The position numbers and the translations under genes were made by a program. The notes under the pieces are model-generated. The model worked only from the letters and a program-made list of their open reading frames with translations. It was not told the DNA's origin and made no database searches. Of a stretch of DNA of 64,000 nt, positions 52,262 through 59,965 are shown piece by piece. This stretch comes from Aeromicrobium phoceense (GTDB lineage Bacteria; Actinomycetota; Actinomycetes; Propionibacteriales; Nocardioidaceae), in assembly GCF_013868155.1 (NCBI RefSeq), contig NZ_JACEOG010000001.1:1178001-1242000 (forward strand). The letters are read 5' to 3'. Position 1 is the first letter of the stretch. Each line of letters begins with the position of its first letter.

Positions 52262-53497
52262 ATGCATTTCGAACTCTCCGACACCGCCAAGGAGTACCAG
52301 GAGCGGTTGCTCGCCTTCATGGACGAGCACGTCTACCCGGCGGAGGCCGTGTACCACCAGCAGATGGCGGAGTCGGGGAACCCGAACTTCCACCCCCCGG
52401 TCCTTGAGGACCTGAAGAAGACGGCGCGTTCGCTGGGTCTGTGGAACCTGTTCCACCCGCACAAGAACGAGGAGTGGGGCTCGCCCGGCCTCAGCAACCT
52501 CGAGTACGCGCCGTTGGCGGAGATCACCGGTCGGAGCCCGTACCTGGCTCCTGAGGCGATCAACTGCAACGCTCCGGACACCGGGAACATGGAGGTGCTG
52601 CAGCTGTTCGGCACCGAGGAGCACAAGGAGAAGTACCTCAAGCCGCTGCTCGCGGGCGAGATGGCGTCGGCGTTCTGCATGACCGAGCCGGCCGTGGCCT
52701 CCTCGGACGCGACGAACGTGGAGCTGCGGATGGTTCCCGACGGCGACGAGTACGTCCTGAACGGTCGCAAGTGGTTCGCCTCGAACGCGCTGCACGCGAA
52801 CTGCAAGGTCCTGATCGTGATGGGCAAGACCAACCTCGAGGCCGAGACCCACCGTCAGCAGTCGATGATGGTCGTCCCGATCGACACGCCGGGTGTCACG
52901 GTCGTGCGTGGTCTGCCGGTGTTCGGCTACCTGGACCGTGAGGGCCACGCGGAGATCCTGTTCGAGGACGTCCGGGTTCCCAAGACGGCGCTGCTGGCCG
53001 GCGAGGGCGACGGCTTCATGATCAGCCAGGCCCGCCTCGGGCCGGGTCGCATCCACCACTGCATGCGCTCGATCGGCATGGCCGAGCGTGCGCTGGACCT
53101 GATGATCGACCGGGCGCAGTCGCGGACGACGTTCGGTCAGCCGGTCGCTGACCGGGCGAACATCCAGGACTGGATCGCCGAGTCCCGCATCGAGATCGAG
53201 GCGACCCGTCTGCTGGTGCTCAAGACCGCGTGGCTGATGGACACCGTCGGCAACCAGAAGGCCCGTGTCGAGATCGCCGCGATCAAGGTCAAGGCGCCCG
53301 AGATCGCGCTGAAGATCATCGACCGCGCGATCCAGGTCCACGGCGGCGGCGGCGTCACCGACGACTTCCCGCTCGCGTCGTTCTACGCCCACCAGCGGAC
53401 CCTGCGGATCGCCGACGGACCCGACGAGGTCCACAAGCGCACCCTCGCCCGCGTCGAGCTGCGCCGCCGCACCAACGAGCGCGACGCTCGCGCCTGA
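52262..53497 (+). CDS. Acyl-CoA dehydrogenase of the ACAD10/ACAD11 group (LvaC-like)
   Basis: A 411-residue FAD flavoprotein. Several segments are characteristic of the ACAD10/11 branch rather than ordinary fatty-acid dehydrogenases: LSNLEYAPLAEITGRS, APDTGNMEVLQLFG, MTEPAVASSDATN, RLGPGRIHHCMR and AIQVHGGGGVTDDFPLA. In animals this branch acts on 4-phosphorylated acyl-CoA made by a linked APH-like kinase, and in Pseudomonas LvaC does so with a separate kinase. A matching kinase gene lies at 58842. AAGGAG eight bases upstream supports the ATG. Ordinary alpha,beta-dehydrogenation cannot be excluded. Confidence 0.9.
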   Translation: MHFELSDTAKEYQERLLAFMDEHVYPAEAVYHQQMAESGNPNFHPPVLEDLKKTARSLGLWNLFHPHKNEEWGSPGLSNLEYAPLAEITGRSPYLAPEAINCNAPDTGNMEVLQLFGTEEHKEKYLKPLLAGEMASAFCMTEPAVASSDATNVELRMVPDGDEYVLNGRKWFASNALHANCKVLIVMGKTNLEAETHRQQSMMVVPIDTPGVTVVRGLPVFGYLDREGHAEILFEDVRVPKTALLAGEGDGFMISQARLGPGRIHHCMRSIGMAERALDLMIDRAQSRTTFGQPVADRANIQDWIAESRIEIEATRLLVLKTAWLMDTVGNQKARVEIAAIKVKAPEIALKIIDRAIQVHGGGGVTDDFPLASFYAHQRTLRIADGPDEVHKRTLARVELRRRTNERDARA

Positions 53498-53571
53498 CCC
53501 CCGCGTCGGGTGGCTGGGGACGCTTTCCCTGTTCCCAGCCGCCCGGTGGGGCGGTACTACACCCCACGAAC

Positions 53572-53585
53572 TGAACTTGATTTCA
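53572..53585. promoter_or_regulatory. Cluster operator C, upstream of the ABC-transporter operon
   Basis: TGAACTTGATTTCA fits TGAANYYRRNTTCA exactly. TATGAA (53588-53593) follows immediately and may be the -10. The 202-base gap between the dehydrogenase and the permease holds this site and the mini-ORF at 53678. Confidence 0.6.
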
Positions 53586-53677
53586 ACTATGAATTAGGGT
53601 GTGACGGACGGCATACGGCCGGTCCGCGCAGCCCCCTGAGCACCCTGAGACCCCCCGAACTTCCAGGAGATCGACCA

Positions 53678-53698
53678 ATGCTGATGGAGACGATGTGA
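53678..53698 (+). CDS. Six-residue upstream reading frame before the permease gene
   Basis: ATG-CTG-ATG-GAG-ACG-ATG-TGA (MLMETM) has the only good ribosome site here (AGGAGA, eight bases upstream). It stops one base before the permease ATG at 53700, in another frame. Ribosomes could terminate and restart on the permease. This is a translational-coupling leader or a chance arrangement. Confidence 0.4.
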   Translation: MLMETM

Positions 53699-53699
53699 C

Positions 53700-54641
53700 A
53701 TGAAATGGCGTCGGTTCCTGGTGTCCCGGCTCGTCCGGCTCGCCTTCGTGCTGGTGGCGATCACCACCCTCACCTTCCTGATGATGCACCTCGCCCCGGG
53801 CGATCCCGCCCGGCTCGTGGCCGGCATGGACGCGGACGAGCAGGCCGTGCAGGTGGCTCGTGAGCGCCTCGGCCTCGACCAGCCCATGTACCAGCAGTTC
53901 CTCGACTACGTGGGCGGACTCCTGCGCGGTGACATGGGCACGTCCTTCGCGACGAACCAGCCCGTCACCGCCGAGATCGCCCAGAAGATCGGGCCCACCG
54001 CCCAGCTGGCCATCTTCGGCATGGCGATCATCCTGCTCGTCGGCCTGCCGATGGGCATCATCGGCGCCGTGATGACCCGCAACGGACACCGCACGTTCGA
54101 GGTCATCTTCAGTGGCTCGACCGGCGCGATGGCCTCGATTCCGCAGTACCTGATCGCGACCTTCCTGGCGTTCTTCTTCGCCGTGACGTGGCAGATCTTC
54201 CCGGTGGCCGGCTCCGGCTCGCTCAACGCGGCCGTGCTCCCGGCGATCGCCATCGCGATCCGACCGGCGGCCTCGATCGCCCGACTCGTCCGCGTCCGCA
54301 CGCTGGAGGTGCTCGAGTCGCCGTACGTCCGCACTGCCCGCAGCAAGCGGCTGCCGACGCGCAAGCTCTACCTCGCGCACGTGTTCCCGAACTCGATCAC
54401 CACGATGCTGGCGATGGGCGGCGTCACGTTCGCCAGCCTGCTCGGCGGCGCGGTGATCGTCGAGCAGGTCTTCGCCCGGCTCGGCCTGGGCACGACCCTC
54501 GTCCACAGCGTCCTCGTCGGCGACTACCCGGTCGTGCAGGGCATCGTCCTGCTGCTCGGCTTCGCGGTGGTCGTGGTCAACGCGCTGGTGGACATCATCC
54601 TCGGGATCGTCGATCCCCGGACCATGGAGGCGGGCCGATGA
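53700..54641 (+). CDS. ABC transporter permease, DppB/OppB type
   Basis: A 313-residue inner-membrane permease of the peptide/nickel (PepT) family, with six predicted segments. The N-terminus MKWRRFLVSRLVRLAFVLVA and the GDPAR and RGDMGTSF segments are typical of DppB. The coupling-helix region is LESPYVRTARSKRLPTRKLY. It opens the six-gene operon permease-permease-ATPase-ATPase-CoA ligase-kinase. Its own ATG lacks a close ribosome site, so it probably depends on the MLMETM leader frame. Its stop overlaps the next permease (ATGA). Confidence 0.9.
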   Translation: MKWRRFLVSRLVRLAFVLVAITTLTFLMMHLAPGDPARLVAGMDADEQAVQVARERLGLDQPMYQQFLDYVGGLLRGDMGTSFATNQPVTAEIAQKIGPTAQLAIFGMAIILLVGLPMGIIGAVMTRNGHRTFEVIFSGSTGAMASIPQYLIATFLAFFFAVTWQIFPVAGSGSLNAAVLPAIAIAIRPAASIARLVRVRTLEVLESPYVRTARSKRLPTRKLYLAHVFPNSITTMLAMGGVTFASLLGGAVIVEQVFARLGLGTTLVHSVLVGDYPVVQGIVLLLGFAVVVVNALVDIILGIVDPRTMEAGR

Positions 54642-55612
54642 AGCAGCACAAGCGCGAGAGCAGCGCCAAGCAGATGTTCCGGGCGTTCCTCGCGACGCCC
54701 ACCGGCATCATCTCCGGCCTGATCCTGCTGGGCCTCACCGTCCTGGTGATCATGGGCCCGAACGGCTTCGGCGAGCAGGCCGTCGTCAGCGACATGGCGC
54801 GCTCGAGCGAGGGTCCGTCCGCGGACTACCGCTTCGGCACCGACGCCCTGGGCCGCGACATCTTCACCCGCACGCTGGCCGCGACCCGGCTCTCGATCCT
54901 CTACGCGTCGGCCGCCGTGCTGTTCGCGATGGTGGTCGGCGGGCTCATCGGCGGGCTGATCGCCGCCGGCGGACCTCGCGTCCGCAAGGTCGGCGGCACC
55001 GTCATCGACACGATGATGGGCTTCGGCGACATCCTGCTGGCCGTCGTGGTCGTCGCGATCGTCGGCGTCGGCGCCAAGGGTGCCGTGCTGGCCATCGGCG
55101 TGGCGTTCACGCCGCACTTCGCCCGCTTCACCTACAGCCTCGTCGACTCGGTCATGGTGAGGGACTACATGTCCGCCGCCCAGGTCGTCGGTGTGAGCAA
55201 GTCGGGCATCGGCACCCGGTACGTCGGGCGCAACGTGGCCGACAGCCTCGTGATCGTGACCTTCACGACCGTCGCCGAGGGCATCATGGCGATGTCCTCG
55301 CTGAGCTTCCTGGGACTGGGCATCCAGTCGCCGCAGTTCGACTGGGGCCAGATGCTCACCGACGGCGTCAAGAACTTCTACCTCAACCCGTACGCCGCCC
55401 TCGTGCCGGCGACGCTGATCCTCATTACCGGCCTCGCGGTCAACCTCTTCGGTGACGCGGTGGCCCGTGCGGTCAACCCCGTGCTGTGGAACGAGCGGCC
55501 CAGCCTGTTCCGCTCGAAGTTCCGGCGCTCCAGTGCGGCGACTGCCGCCATCGAGCCCGAGATCACCATCGACCCCGGCATGGAGACCGAGACCAGGAAG
55601 GGACGCCCATGA
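54638..55612 (+). CDS. ABC transporter permease, DppC/OppC type
   Basis: A 324-residue second permease. It has the DppC-family YRFGTDALGRDIFTRTLAAT segment after the first membrane helix, and MSAAQVVGVSKSGIGTRYVG as the ATPase-coupling loop. Both ends overlap their neighbours by ATGA, indicating tight stoichiometric expression. The C-terminus has about 40 extra polar residues. Confidence 0.9.
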   Translation: MKQHKRESSAKQMFRAFLATPTGIISGLILLGLTVLVIMGPNGFGEQAVVSDMARSSEGPSADYRFGTDALGRDIFTRTLAATRLSILYASAAVLFAMVVGGLIGGLIAAGGPRVRKVGGTVIDTMMGFGDILLAVVVVAIVGVGAKGAVLAIGVAFTPHFARFTYSLVDSVMVRDYMSAAQVVGVSKSGIGTRYVGRNVADSLVIVTFTTVAEGIMAMSSLSFLGLGIQSPQFDWGQMLTDGVKNFYLNPYAALVPATLILITGLAVNLFGDAVARAVNPVLWNERPSLFRSKFRRSSAATAAIEPEITIDPGMETETRKGRP

Positions 55613-56475
55613 ACGACGACATCCTGCTCGACGTGCGCAATCTCTCGATCACCATCGAGGGCCGGGACGACGTCCCGCCGCTGGTGCGCGACGTCTCCTT
55701 CTCGCTGAAGCGCGGCGAGATCGTCGGCATCGTGGGGGAGTCCGGAAGCGGCAAGACCCTCACCTCGCTGGCGGTGTCGCGGCTGCTGCCCAAGGGGCTG
55801 GCCATGACCGCGGACCGGGTCGACTACGACGGTCACGACCTGGTGAACGGCTCGGACCGCGAGCTGCGGAGCGTGCTCGGCACCGACTTGGCGATGGTCT
55901 TCCAGGACCCGATGTCCTCGCTCAACCCCGCCCGCAAGATCGGGGCGCAGATGATCGAGACCGTGCGCGAGCACAAGGGCCTGTCGAAGAAGGAGGCCCG
56001 CGACCTGGCCATCCGCAGCCTGGAGGACGTGCGCATCACCGAGCCCGAGAAGCGGCTCAAGCAGTACCCGCACGAGCTCTCGGGCGGCATGCGCCAGCGC
56101 ACGATGATCGCCATGGGCCTGATGGGCGAGCCGAGCCTGATCCTGGCCGACGAGCCCACCACCGCGCTCGACGTGACGGTGCAGGCCCAGGTCATGCAGC
56201 TGCTGTGCGACCTCAACGACCGCAAGGGCAGCGCCGTGCTGCTGATCTCGCACAACATCTCCCTGCTGTCGGAGGTGTGCGACCGGATCATCGTGATGTT
56301 CCGCGGCGAGATCGTGGAGGACCTCACCACCGCGAAGCTGCTCTCCGGGCCCGACCACCCCTACACCCAGGGACTGATCCGCGCGGTCCCGGACCTCAAC
56401 ACCGACCGCACCGAGGACCTCGTGACGATCGAGGACGGGCAGTTCGACGTCGAACGGGAGATGAACCATGCTTGA
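55609..56475 (+). CDS. ABC transporter ATP-binding protein, DppD/OppD type
   Basis: A 288-residue ATPase. Walker A GESGSGKT is at residues 43-50, with the Q-loop FQDPMSSLNP, signature LSGGMRQR, Walker B LILADEPTTALD and H-loop ISHNISLL. The C-terminal oligopeptide-type tail begins at HPYTQGLIRAVPDL but is short: the cysteine motif that usually binds an Fe-S cluster in DppD/OppD tails is absent. It overlaps the next ATPase gene by eight bases. Confidence 0.9.
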   Translation: MNDDILLDVRNLSITIEGRDDVPPLVRDVSFSLKRGEIVGIVGESGSGKTLTSLAVSRLLPKGLAMTADRVDYDGHDLVNGSDRELRSVLGTDLAMVFQDPMSSLNPARKIGAQMIETVREHKGLSKKEARDLAIRSLEDVRITEPEKRLKQYPHELSGGMRQRTMIAMGLMGEPSLILADEPTTALDVTVQAQVMQLLCDLNDRKGSAVLLISHNISLLSEVCDRIIVMFRGEIVEDLTTAKLLSGPDHPYTQGLIRAVPDLNTDRTEDLVTIEDGQFDVEREMNHA

Positions 56476-57271
56476 GCTGGAGAACGTCGAAGTCACGTAC
56501 CCGGGTCCGCCCCCGTTCACGGCGGTCAAGGGCATCAACCTGACCGTCCCCACCGGCTCGACCGTGGGCCTCGTCGGCGAGTCCGGCTCGGGCAAGTCGT
56601 CCATCGCGCGCGCCGCGATCGGCCTGACGCCCGTGACGAAGGGCCGGATCCTGCTCGACGGCGACGACGTGACGAACCCGAAGGGCAAGGCGCTGCGCCT
56701 GCTCCGCGGCAAGGCCCAGCTGGTGTTCCAGGACCCGCACGCCTCGCTCAACCCGCGCATGGAGATCGCGATGGCCGTGCAGGAGGCCGTCAGCGTCGCC
56801 ACCGGCAAGCGCATCACGTCGCAGTCGTGCGCCGTGACCGCGCTGGACCTGCTGGACAAGGTCGGTGTGCCCAAGGCCGCCATGCGTCGCTACCCCCACC
56901 AGCTCTCGGGTGGTCAGCTGCAGCGCGTGTCGATCGCCCGTGCCCTGGCCCTCGAGCCGTCGCTGATGATCCTCGACGAGGTCACCGCGTCGCTCGACGT
57001 CTCGGTGCAGGCGCGCATCCTCAACCTGTTGCGCCAGCTGCAGCGCGAGCTCGACGTCTCGATGCTGTACATCTCGCACGACCTGTCGGTGATCCGCTAC
57101 CTGGCCGATCACGTCTACGTCATGCGGCACGGCGAGATGGTCGAGTCCGGCACGGCCGACGCAGTGTTCGACGCGCCCCAGCAGGAGTACACGAAGGCGT
57201 TGCTGTCGGCCGTGCCGACGCTGGGCGGGAGCCGCTGGCGTGCGCGCCACGAGCCCGTCGCCGCGCTCTGA
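56468..57271 (+). CDS. ABC transporter ATP-binding protein, DppF/OppF type
   Basis: A 267-residue second ATPase. Walker A GESGSGKS is at residues 37-44, with FQDPHASLNPR, signature LSGGQLQR, Walker B LMILDEVTASLD (Val where Pro is usual) and ISHDLSVI. It completes the heterodimeric motor. After its stop a 16-bp palindrome precedes the second CoA ligase, but the operon appears to continue. Confidence 0.9.
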   Translation: MLELENVEVTYPGPPPFTAVKGINLTVPTGSTVGLVGESGSGKSSIARAAIGLTPVTKGRILLDGDDVTNPKGKALRLLRGKAQLVFQDPHASLNPRMEIAMAVQEAVSVATGKRITSQSCAVTALDLLDKVGVPKAAMRRYPHQLSGGQLQRVSIARALALEPSLMILDEVTASLDVSVQARILNLLRQLQRELDVSMLYISHDLSVIRYLADHVYVMRHGEMVESGTADAVFDAPQQEYTKALLSAVPTLGGSRWRARHEPVAAL

Positions 57272-57288
57272 TCCTTCCACCCGTCGAT

Positions 57289-57304
57289 CGCTCCCGCGGG
57301 AGCG
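57289..57304 (+). other. Perfect 16-base palindrome inside the operon
   Basis: CGCTCCCGCGGGAGCG lies 17 bases after the DppF-type stop and 14 before the ligase ATG. As RNA it could be a processing or partial-termination hairpin separating transporter genes from the ligase and kinase. It lacks a U-tract. Confidence 0.35.
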
Positions 57305-57318
57305 AGAGGAGTCATGAC

Positions 57319-58845
57319 ATGAACGCCGTCGATCGCCTGTGGGGCCACGCCCGGACCGCTCCGGACAGCATCGCGCTGCGCGTGGGCGACCAGGCCTGGA
57401 CCTACGCGCAGGTGCGGGACCTCGCCTCCGCCTGGGCCGACCGCCTCGTGCGGGCCGGGATCGAGCCCGGGGACCGGGTGCTGCTGGTGGCGCCGACCTC
57501 CCAGGAGTTCGCCGTGGTCCACCAGGCGATCCTCGCCTCGGGCGCGATCGGCGTGACGGTGAACTCCGCCTCGACCGCCGTCGAGCTGGAGTACTTCCTC
57601 ACCGACGCCGAGTGCTCGCTGGCGATCGCCTGGCACGAGACGGCCGACGTCGCCCGCCGGGCCGCCGAGGCCACCGGCATCGAGCTGTGGACCCTGGAGG
57701 CCGGTGACATCGAGGTGGGACCGGGCGCCGACCTGGATCTGCCCCGCGCGAGGGAGGCCGACGACACCGCCGTCCTGCTCTACACGTCGGGCACCACGGG
57801 CAAGCCGAAGGGCGCCGAGCTCACGCACGGCAACCTCGCGGCCTGTGCCGAGATCGTCTCGGGCACGCTCGGCAGCGACAGCTCGGACCGGGTCGGGACG
57901 GCGCTGCCGCTCTTCCACGTGTTCGGGCAGGTCTGCGTGATGATGGCGACGTTCCACGTGGGCGCGAGCCTGTCGCTGCTGCGTCCCTTCAGCGGCGAGG
58001 CGCTGCTGAGGATGGCCGCCGCCCACCAGCTGACGGTGCTGGCGGGCGTCCCGACGATGTGGAACGCGATGCTCCACGCCGACGTCGACCTCTCGCGCGA
58101 CGACCTGGCCAGCCTGACCCACGCGCTCTCCGGCGGCGCCGCGCTGCCGCTCGCGGTCGCCGACGCGTTCCGCGAGCGCTTCGGCTGCCGCGTGCTCGAC
58201 GGCTACGGCCTCAGCGAGACCACGGGCGCCGGCACGTCGGCCAAGCTCAGCGTGCGCCGCAAGGAGGGCTCGGTCGGACCGGCCCTGGCGCGGATGAAGG
58301 CGCGCGTCGTCGATCCCGAGGGCAACCCCACGCCGCCGGGCGAGCGGGGCGAGGTCGCCCTCGCGGGCCCCGTCATCATGAAGGGCTACTGGCGCCGCCC
58401 CGAGGCCACGGCCGAGGTGATGCGCGGCGAGTGGTTCCTCACCGGCGACATCGGCAAGCAGGACGAGGACGGCGACATCTGGATCCTCGACCGGAAGAAG
58501 GACCTGGTCATCCGCGGCGGCTACAACGTCTACCCGCGCGAGATCGAGGAGGTCCTCTACACGCATCCCGACCTGCGCGAGGTCGCCGTGATCGGCGTGC
58601 CCGACGAGCGGCTGGGGGAGGAGGTCGCGGCCGTGTTCGCGACCCATCCCGGACGCGAGGTCGACACCGCGCAGCTGCGGGCCTGGCTGGAGGAGCGCCT
58701 CGCCGCCTACAAGGTGCCGCGCATCTACCAGGAGGTCCGCGAGCTGCCCAAGGGCTCGACCGGCAAGATCCTCAAGCGCCAGCTGGACCGCGGGACGGTC
58801 CGGGAGCAGGGCGTGAAGGTCACCCGTGAGAGGAGCATCTCGTGA
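57319..58845 (+). CDS. Acyl-CoA ligase (AMP-dependent synthetase), cluster copy 2
   Basis: A 508-residue ANL enzyme, clearly paralogous to the ligase at 49117. Motifs: YTSGTTGKPKGAELTHGN, DGYGLSETTGA, TGDIGKQDEDGD, YNVYPREIEEVLYTHP and the catalytic Lys in PKGSTGKILKR. GAGAGGAG lies eight bases before ATG 57319. The stop overlaps the kinase gene (GTGA), so ligase and kinase are translationally coupled. That is the strongest local hint that the acid is activated to CoA and then phosphorylated. Two ligases may serve the incoming acid and a shortened intermediate. Confidence 0.92.
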   Translation: MNAVDRLWGHARTAPDSIALRVGDQAWTYAQVRDLASAWADRLVRAGIEPGDRVLLVAPTSQEFAVVHQAILASGAIGVTVNSASTAVELEYFLTDAECSLAIAWHETADVARRAAEATGIELWTLEAGDIEVGPGADLDLPRAREADDTAVLLYTSGTTGKPKGAELTHGNLAACAEIVSGTLGSDSSDRVGTALPLFHVFGQVCVMMATFHVGASLSLLRPFSGEALLRMAAAHQLTVLAGVPTMWNAMLHADVDLSRDDLASLTHALSGGAALPLAVADAFRERFGCRVLDGYGLSETTGAGTSAKLSVRRKEGSVGPALARMKARVVDPEGNPTPPGERGEVALAGPVIMKGYWRRPEATAEVMRGEWFLTGDIGKQDEDGDIWILDRKKDLVIRGGYNVYPREIEEVLYTHPDLREVAVIGVPDERLGEEVAAVFATHPGREVDTAQLRAWLEERLAAYKVPRIYQEVRELPKGSTGKILKRQLDRGTVREQGVKVTRERSIS

Positions 58846-59864
58846 CGCAGCTGATCGAGACCGAGCCCATCGCCCGTTGGATCGAGACCCTCGGCATCGA
58901 GGCCGAGGGCCCGCTGAACTTCGAGCGCGTCGGCGCCGGGCAGTCGAACCTGACGTTCCTGGTGACCGACACCGCCGGCCACCGCTGGATCATGCGCCGC
59001 CCGCCGCTGGGCAAGCTGCTGGCGTCGGCCCACGACGTGGAGCGCGAGCACCGGATCATGTCCGGACTCCAGGGCACGGGCGTGCCGGTGCCGACGATCC
59101 ACGGGTTCACCAAGGACCCGGCGGTCACCGACGCGCCGCTCATGCTGATGGACTTCGTCGACGGGCGCGTGCTCGACACGATCGAGGCGGTCGAGTCCGT
59201 GCCCGAGGAGACGCGCCGCGAGATCGGCCTGTCCCTGGCGTCCACGCTGGGCGAGGTGCACGCCGTCGACCTGGAGAAGGCCGAGCTGGTCGACCTCGCG
59301 AGCCACTCGCCCTACGCGGAGCGTCAGCTGCGCCGCTGGCACCGCCAGTGGGAGCAGTCGCGCACGCGTGAGCTGCCCATCGTGGACGACCTGGCCGCGC
59401 GGCTGACGGCGAACGTCCCGAAGGACCAGGGGCTGTCGCTGGTGCACGGCGACTTCCACCTGATGAACGTCATCACCGATCCCCGGGCGGGCCGCGTGAC
59501 CGCGGTGCTCGACTGGGAGCTGTCGACCCTGGGCGACCCGCTGGCCGACCTGGGCGGCCTGCTCGCGTACTGGCCGCAGGCCGACGACGAGATCGTGACC
59601 GGCTTCCAGGGCCCGACCCTGCCGGGGTTCCCGACGCGCGCCGAGCTCGTGGAGGAGTACGCGCGGGCCACAGGGCGCGACGTCTCGGCCATCGGCTTCT
59701 GGTACGTGCTGGGCCTGTGGAAGATCGCGATCATCGCCGAGGGCGTGCTGCGCCGCTCGATCGACGACCCGCGCAACAAGGCCGTGACCGGGCAGGTCTC
59801 GCCCGAGCTGATCGACGCGCTGATGCAGCGGGCCGACCTCGAGGCGCGGGCCGTCGGCCTGTGA
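58842..59864 (+). CDS. APH-like kinase of the ACAD10/11-N family (LvaA-like, 4-hydroxyacyl-CoA kinase candidate)
   Basis: A 340-residue aminoglycoside-phosphotransferase-fold kinase. It has a nucleotide-loop region GAGQSNLTFLV, catalytic loop LVHGDFHLMNVI (HGDxxxxN) and metal loop VLDWELSTLGDPLADLG. The last phrase is diagnostic of the N-terminal kinase domain of ACAD10/ACAD11 rather than antibiotic-modifying APHs. Such kinases phosphorylate the 4-hydroxyl of 4-hydroxyacyl-CoA, as LvaA does with LvaB in Pseudomonas; no LvaB-like gene is in the window. The GTG start overlaps the ligase stop. The reaction is inferred from family and context, and antibiotic resistance is unlikely. Confidence 0.88.
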   Translation: MTQLIETEPIARWIETLGIEAEGPLNFERVGAGQSNLTFLVTDTAGHRWIMRRPPLGKLLASAHDVEREHRIMSGLQGTGVPVPTIHGFTKDPAVTDAPLMLMDFVDGRVLDTIEAVESVPEETRREIGLSLASTLGEVHAVDLEKAELVDLASHSPYAERQLRRWHRQWEQSRTRELPIVDDLAARLTANVPKDQGLSLVHGDFHLMNVITDPRAGRVTAVLDWELSTLGDPLADLGGLLAYWPQADDEIVTGFQGPTLPGFPTRAELVEEYARATGRDVSAIGFWYVLGLWKIAIIAEGVLRRSIDDPRNKAVTGQVSPELIDALMQRADLEARAVGL

Positions 59865-59891
59865 CCTGAGCCACCCCCCTGCAAGTAAACA

Positions 59892-59905
59892 TGAACCCAA
59901 GTTCA
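59892..59905. promoter_or_regulatory. Cluster operator D, upstream of receptor gene 1
   Basis: TGAACCCAAGTTCA, identical to operator A, is directly followed by a -10-like TACGAT (59908-59913). A repressor here would occlude the promoter of the first solute-binding protein, so that gene has its own regulated start. Confidence 0.65.
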
Positions 59906-59965
59906 TATACGATGGTGCGGTGCCGTGCCCCCCGCCGGCAGCCCTGAGTATGTGAGAGGTCGAGC

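Noticed and set aside
53510-53677. 62-codon frame running through operator C into the MLMETM codons
   Set aside because: No ribosome site at its start, it crosses the predicted operator and promoter, and its composition is not protein-like. Only the last six codons have initiation signals.
57289-57304. Operon-ending terminator between the transporter ATPase and the second ligase
   Set aside because: Short palindrome without a U-tract, no promoter or cluster operator follows, and the gap is only 47 bases. Continuation of the operon is more likely.
58842-59864. Aminoglycoside resistance gene
   Set aside because: The fold is APH-like, but the LDWELSTLGDPLADL signature, the overlap with a CoA ligase and the local ACAD point to the ACAD10/11 kinase family.
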